Shown: positions 60,492-64,000 of the stretch, piece after piece
Layout: every line of letters begins with the position of its first letter
Position numbering within the stretch: the first letter of the stretch is position 1
Assembly (NCBI GenBank): GCA_011503125.2
Contig: WWBZ02000001.1
Span: forward strand, 2,046,001-2,110,000
Source: Botryosphaeria dothidea
Lineage: Eukaryota > Ascomycota > Dothideomycetes > Botryosphaeriales > Botryosphaeriaceae
Length of the DNA stretch: 64,000 bases
Direction of reading: 5' to 3'
Notes under the pieces: generated by a model
The model's input: the letters and a program-made list of their open reading frames with translations, nothing else
What the model was told of the DNA's origin: nothing
The model's database searches: none
Made by a program: the position numbers and the translations under genes

Positions 60492-63400
60492 TTAAAAGAT
60501 CATGGACTTGACTTCACCGCGCCGTGGGTTGGTCTGGTGGCGCGGGCTCTTGTCCACGGGTGGCGGGGGGACTTCACTGCGACGGTGATACCTCTTTGCG
60601 CTATCTGGCGCGCTGTTCGTGGCTCCCCGGTCGTACATGCCTGGACGTGTGGGATCGAACTTGGAGTCTTGGCCATCCTGCTGAGATGAACCAGCTTGCT
60701 GAGCTTGAGCACGCATAGCGGCCCTCTCCGCCTTCTCTTTCTGGAACACCAGCTCGGTCCAGGCCTTTGCAGAACTGGACATGGCGGTCTTTCCGACCAC
60801 TTCGGAAAGCACTTGCATCCAACCATCCTTTTGCTCTGCACTATCTGCGTAGAAGTCGATGGTCTCACCGTTGCCAAAACGGATGCGAAAGCCCTCTTCA
60901 ACAAAAGCGTAACCCTCGTCTTCCTCGGCGAAGCCTGACTTGCGACGACCGCCAGCTTTGTTGTGGACCAGCGCTGTACGGTCATCGATGAGCTTGGCCG
61001 CTTTGGCGAGATTAATGGTAGCACGAGGCTGACGGGTGGTCTCATGATAAGCGGTGAGCTTTGAGCCAGAGAGGCGGAAAAAGCGGCGGCGCCAGTACTA
61101 TAAAGTCTAATCAGGATATCTCCTATTCTTGCCAGTACATGGAGGTACGAACTCAGGGACGGGGAAATACTCACCGGACAATCACCACCCTGCTGACTGA
61201 GGTGCCCCTCCCAAATACGTCCCTTGGACTCTTCGGCCTCCTTCATCTCCCGAATGCATGCGTTCATGCTCTTGGGCATATCATCATCCGTAGCGCCCTT
61301 GGGCTTGGGAACGTAAAGCAGCTGAAGAGTCAGCTTGCCAACCTTGTAAGGTGGGCGGCGGACCGGGCCACCGCGCTTGCTCTTGACACTGCTGGCAATC
61401 TCGGCATCCTCAAGTGCCCACTCATTGAAGCATGGAATATCGATGGTGAAAGGACGGCCGTATGCCTGACGCTCATGGTTCTTGAGGCAGACATAAGCGC
61501 GTGCAAACGAGCCATCAGTGGCAACCAAATCGTGGAGCATGTCCCAAGCAGTAGGATTAGCCTTAGCACGCCTGGCAGCTTCACGCTCCTCCTGTGCCTT
61601 CTGAGCGGCTACAGCAGCGCGCTCAGCTTCCTCCTGCTGCTTGCGCTCGAGCTCCTTCCGCTTTTTCGGTGAGGTTAGCAGACGACCAAAGGCAGAGTTA
61701 CTCTTCTTGTGGCCTGAGGTCTTCGCAGCGGCAGGTGCAGGCGCGGTGACCTTGGGCTTCGGCGGCGGTGTCAGCTTAGTCTGCAAGGTAAGTTGAAACT
61801 CCAGATCGTTCAAAACAACCAGCTCAAATTCTTGACCGATAGGAGCGTTGCGGGCCAGGTCGAGCCAGGCAGTCGTCACACAATGCAGGCCATTATCTAG
61901 CGTAAGCTGAAACCATGTACGCTCATCTGTTGCAGAATGTCAGCATGTTCCGTTTTATAAGTAGTGCGTGAGTGTACGACACTCACTTTTAGGAAGCGGT
62001 AAGTCTAGATCCTTCACACCGACAACCTTGACGAACAGCCTGCCCCTTTCCAGGTTCTCATCACCTTCATCAATCATCGACATATCACCAAAGTTGTCAG
62101 ACACTGCGCTCTCCTGCCCAGGGAGAGGCGGAGCGTTTCCAGGAGCAGTCTTTGGCCTAGACTCGCTTACGGTGACCGAGGCGTTCGATGCATTACGGAT
62201 GCTGCGGCGCCTCATCTTACCATTCCAAGGCTCAGTCGTCCAGGTGTTGCTGCGATCACGGCTCCTCTTTGCAGAGCCGCTGCCGGACCTGTTGCCAGGT
62301 GCAGGAACAACACCACGGTCATTAGTAGGCGGAGGGGCCAGGCTGTCACCTGAGGATCCTGTAGATCCTGAAATAGTGACTTCATCGCTGAACTTGCGGC
62401 TGCTTGCAACGACGACTTTCGTATTCTGGCGCATGAGGTACCCCTTCTGTGTGCGGAAACTACCGTTAGCAGTCTTGTTCTGATTGTTGAACTCCGATCT
62501 TCCGCTACAATACGCCGTTGATTGCATAGGCGATGTCGCAGGGAAAAGAGCATAAGATGGAATAGGAAATAGAGGCTGTTGTACCTTTTGAGCCTCGACG
62601 ACACGGTCGAACTCCCGGTCAAGGTCGAAGCTCAAGTCTTCACCAATGTCACCCATAGGGAAGTCAAGCTTCATCTTGAAACTCTGACGGCGCCTCGGCT
62701 GGTCGCCCTCACTCTTTGTCTCATCATCAGTAGCCGGCTCCTGTTCCTCAGAGACGTGTGATAGGTGAGTGGGCTCATCCGCATCCTCCGCAGTCATCGA
62801 CAAGCGGTTGGGACTCCGCTCCGGGACTGAGGGAGGAAGCTCACCGCTGACCTTGCGGCGAGTGGCTGCCATGGTAGAGAAATCGGAAGGCGTGGCAGAA
62901 GGACGAGTCTTCAGAGATCCGCCGGGAGCTTTGATCGTTGCAACTGGATCCTCAACCTCCGATGAGGACTCACGCTCCGGAGGCTCGATGGGATGGTGTA
63001 TGACGGAATCTGGAGTGCCGGGTTCACCATCCTCCTGCATTCCAGGTGCTTTCGGGGCCTCCAACTGATCCGTTGGGGTGGCCGACCGCTGGAGGAACTC
63101 CTCGTCAGGCTCGAGACTGGGGGCGGAGTCCACAGGAGTGCCACGGTTCTTTCCAAGGTAAGATTGGAGTTGAAGGTGGAAGTCTTCTTCGTTGGTGAAT
63201 GATCCAAACTCGGGCAGGCTCGAAGAAACCTTGTGGTGGCTCTTTCTGGGCGCCTCGTCGTCCGTCGCAGCATCTTCGGCCTTTGGAGTTGGAGGGCCAT
63301 CGTCGTCATCGGTGCTGTTGTTTTGAGTTTGCTTTTCCTCAGGCTCAGAATGAGGAGATGAGTAGCGACTCGCATCGTCGTCGTCGTCGACTTCAGTCCC

Positions 63401-64000
63401 GCTGATGTCATGATGGATCACAGAGCCCTCTCGCGAGCTGTCATCGTCACGGTCGGAGGAGGCAGCAGGGCTGTGGAGGTGTGGAATGTTGTTGAAATCC
63501 AGTGCACCATCCTCATCCTCAGTCTTGATCTTGGCAGGCTCATCAGGAACGTCCTCATCGAAGTTGGAAGAAACCTCGCGAGACGGAATGGGAACGTCGG
63601 GATCATAAACTTCGAGATCTCCGTAGCTACGCTCCGAAATCATGGAGGGCTGCTCGGCAAATTCGTAGTCGTCGTAGTTCCGGCTCTTGACCTTCTCCAG
63701 GATTGACTCCCGGGAGATGTGGGGAATGTTCATTCCATCCAGAGCTGACACATCACCTTCAGCAGGTTCCCCGGCTGTCAATGTATCCAGGCTGTCCTTC
63801 TTCTCGGGTTCTTCCTCCTGCGGAGTGTCTTGATCATTCAGCGTGGGGGTCGCCTCGCGCGATCCCTGGATGCCCATCAGCTGCAGACGATCTTCCAGCG
63901 ACATGGAATTACGACCGATGCTAAGGATGTCAGACTTGGTGATGGTGGCGCCGATACGAGGAGGTGAAGGCAGCGAACGGTGTGCACTGCTGGCACGCTC
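60492..64000 (-). CDS. BUD4: Bud4/anillin-like septation protein (partial, N-terminus beyond right edge)
   Basis: Anillin-related scaffold at septin rings and septation sites. Exons read from the edge: 64000-62585, 62446-61987, 61926-61175 and 61097-60492 (last two introns 60 and 77 nt). The frame is open to 64000 upstream of MSLEDRLQLMG (63904), so the true start lies outside. The long acidic, Ser-rich N-terminal part is disordered. Then FDRVVEAQKKGYLMRQNTK, the anillin-homology/C2-like part (VKVVGVKDLDLPLPKNERTW, TTAWLDLARNAPIGQEFELV, FAEVYQ absent; KSNSAFGRLLTSPKKRKE helix), and a C-terminal PH domain (WRRRFFRLSGSKLTAYHE ... IDFYADSAEQKDGWMQVL). The segment 62447-62584 (GTACAA...CACACAG, 138 nt, no stop, divisible by three) is taken as an intron because the Bud4 motif EAQK-GYLMRQNT is continuous without it. 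Confidence 0.92.

Overview
The window is nuclear DNA of a filamentous ascomycete (Pezizomycotina, possibly Dothideomycetes; this placement is inference). Evidence: a VosA-type velvet regulator, squalene epoxidase, a Bud4/anillin protein, SET9, short spliceosomal introns (mostly 46-90 nt, GT...CTRAY...AG), pyrimidine-rich leaders and roughly 50 % GC. All gene models below were spliced by eye, keeping reading frame and family motifs.

Layout. 1-1731 (-): CTP synthase, cut by the left edge, with a likely AT-AC intron. 3191-4718 (-): VosA velvet factor, followed by about 10 kb (4719-14877) with no recognisable gene. 14878-17162 (-) PUS1 and 17462-18812 (+) TFIIE-alpha are divergent, then SRP72 (19216-21228 +). 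24460-26057 (-): squalene epoxidase ERG1. 27243-28955 (-): single-span membrane protein with a Ser/Pro-rich tail. 31207-31375 (-): tRNA-Ala(AGC) apparently interrupted twice. 31804-32487 (-): unknown protein. 33747-41642 (-): a giant ubiquitin hydrolase (about 2579 aa), divergent from POP3 (42254-43377 +). 45175-46266 (-): unknown Ser/Thr/Pro-rich protein. 47567-48311 (-): PIN1/ESS1 prolyl isomerase. 49957-50810 (+): shortened AIM6-like gene. 51420-52416 (+): RPB9 with a 493-nt intron that carries a 125-codon in-frame ORF. 52781-53524 (-) mitochondrial uL14 and 54255-56445 (+) SET9 are divergent. 60492-64000 (-): BUD4, cut by the right edge.

The genes form no biosynthetic cluster. They are mostly housekeeping: nucleotide and sterol synthesis, Pol II transcription (TFIIE-alpha, RPB9, and PIN1, which acts on the Pol II tail), tRNA modification and processing (PUS1, POP3), protein targeting (SRP72), mitochondrial translation, ubiquitin turnover, chromatin (SET9), septation (BUD4) and development (VosA). 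I found no transposon ORF, CRISPR array or virus.

The most unusual signals are in gene architecture: the AT-AC intron in CTP synthase, the doubly interrupted tRNA-Ala that still has its Pol III boxes and the G3:U70 alanine identity pair, the coding-like ORF inside the RPB9 intron, an ATG-only coding exon in PIN1, and several introns whose length is a multiple of three with no stop codon.
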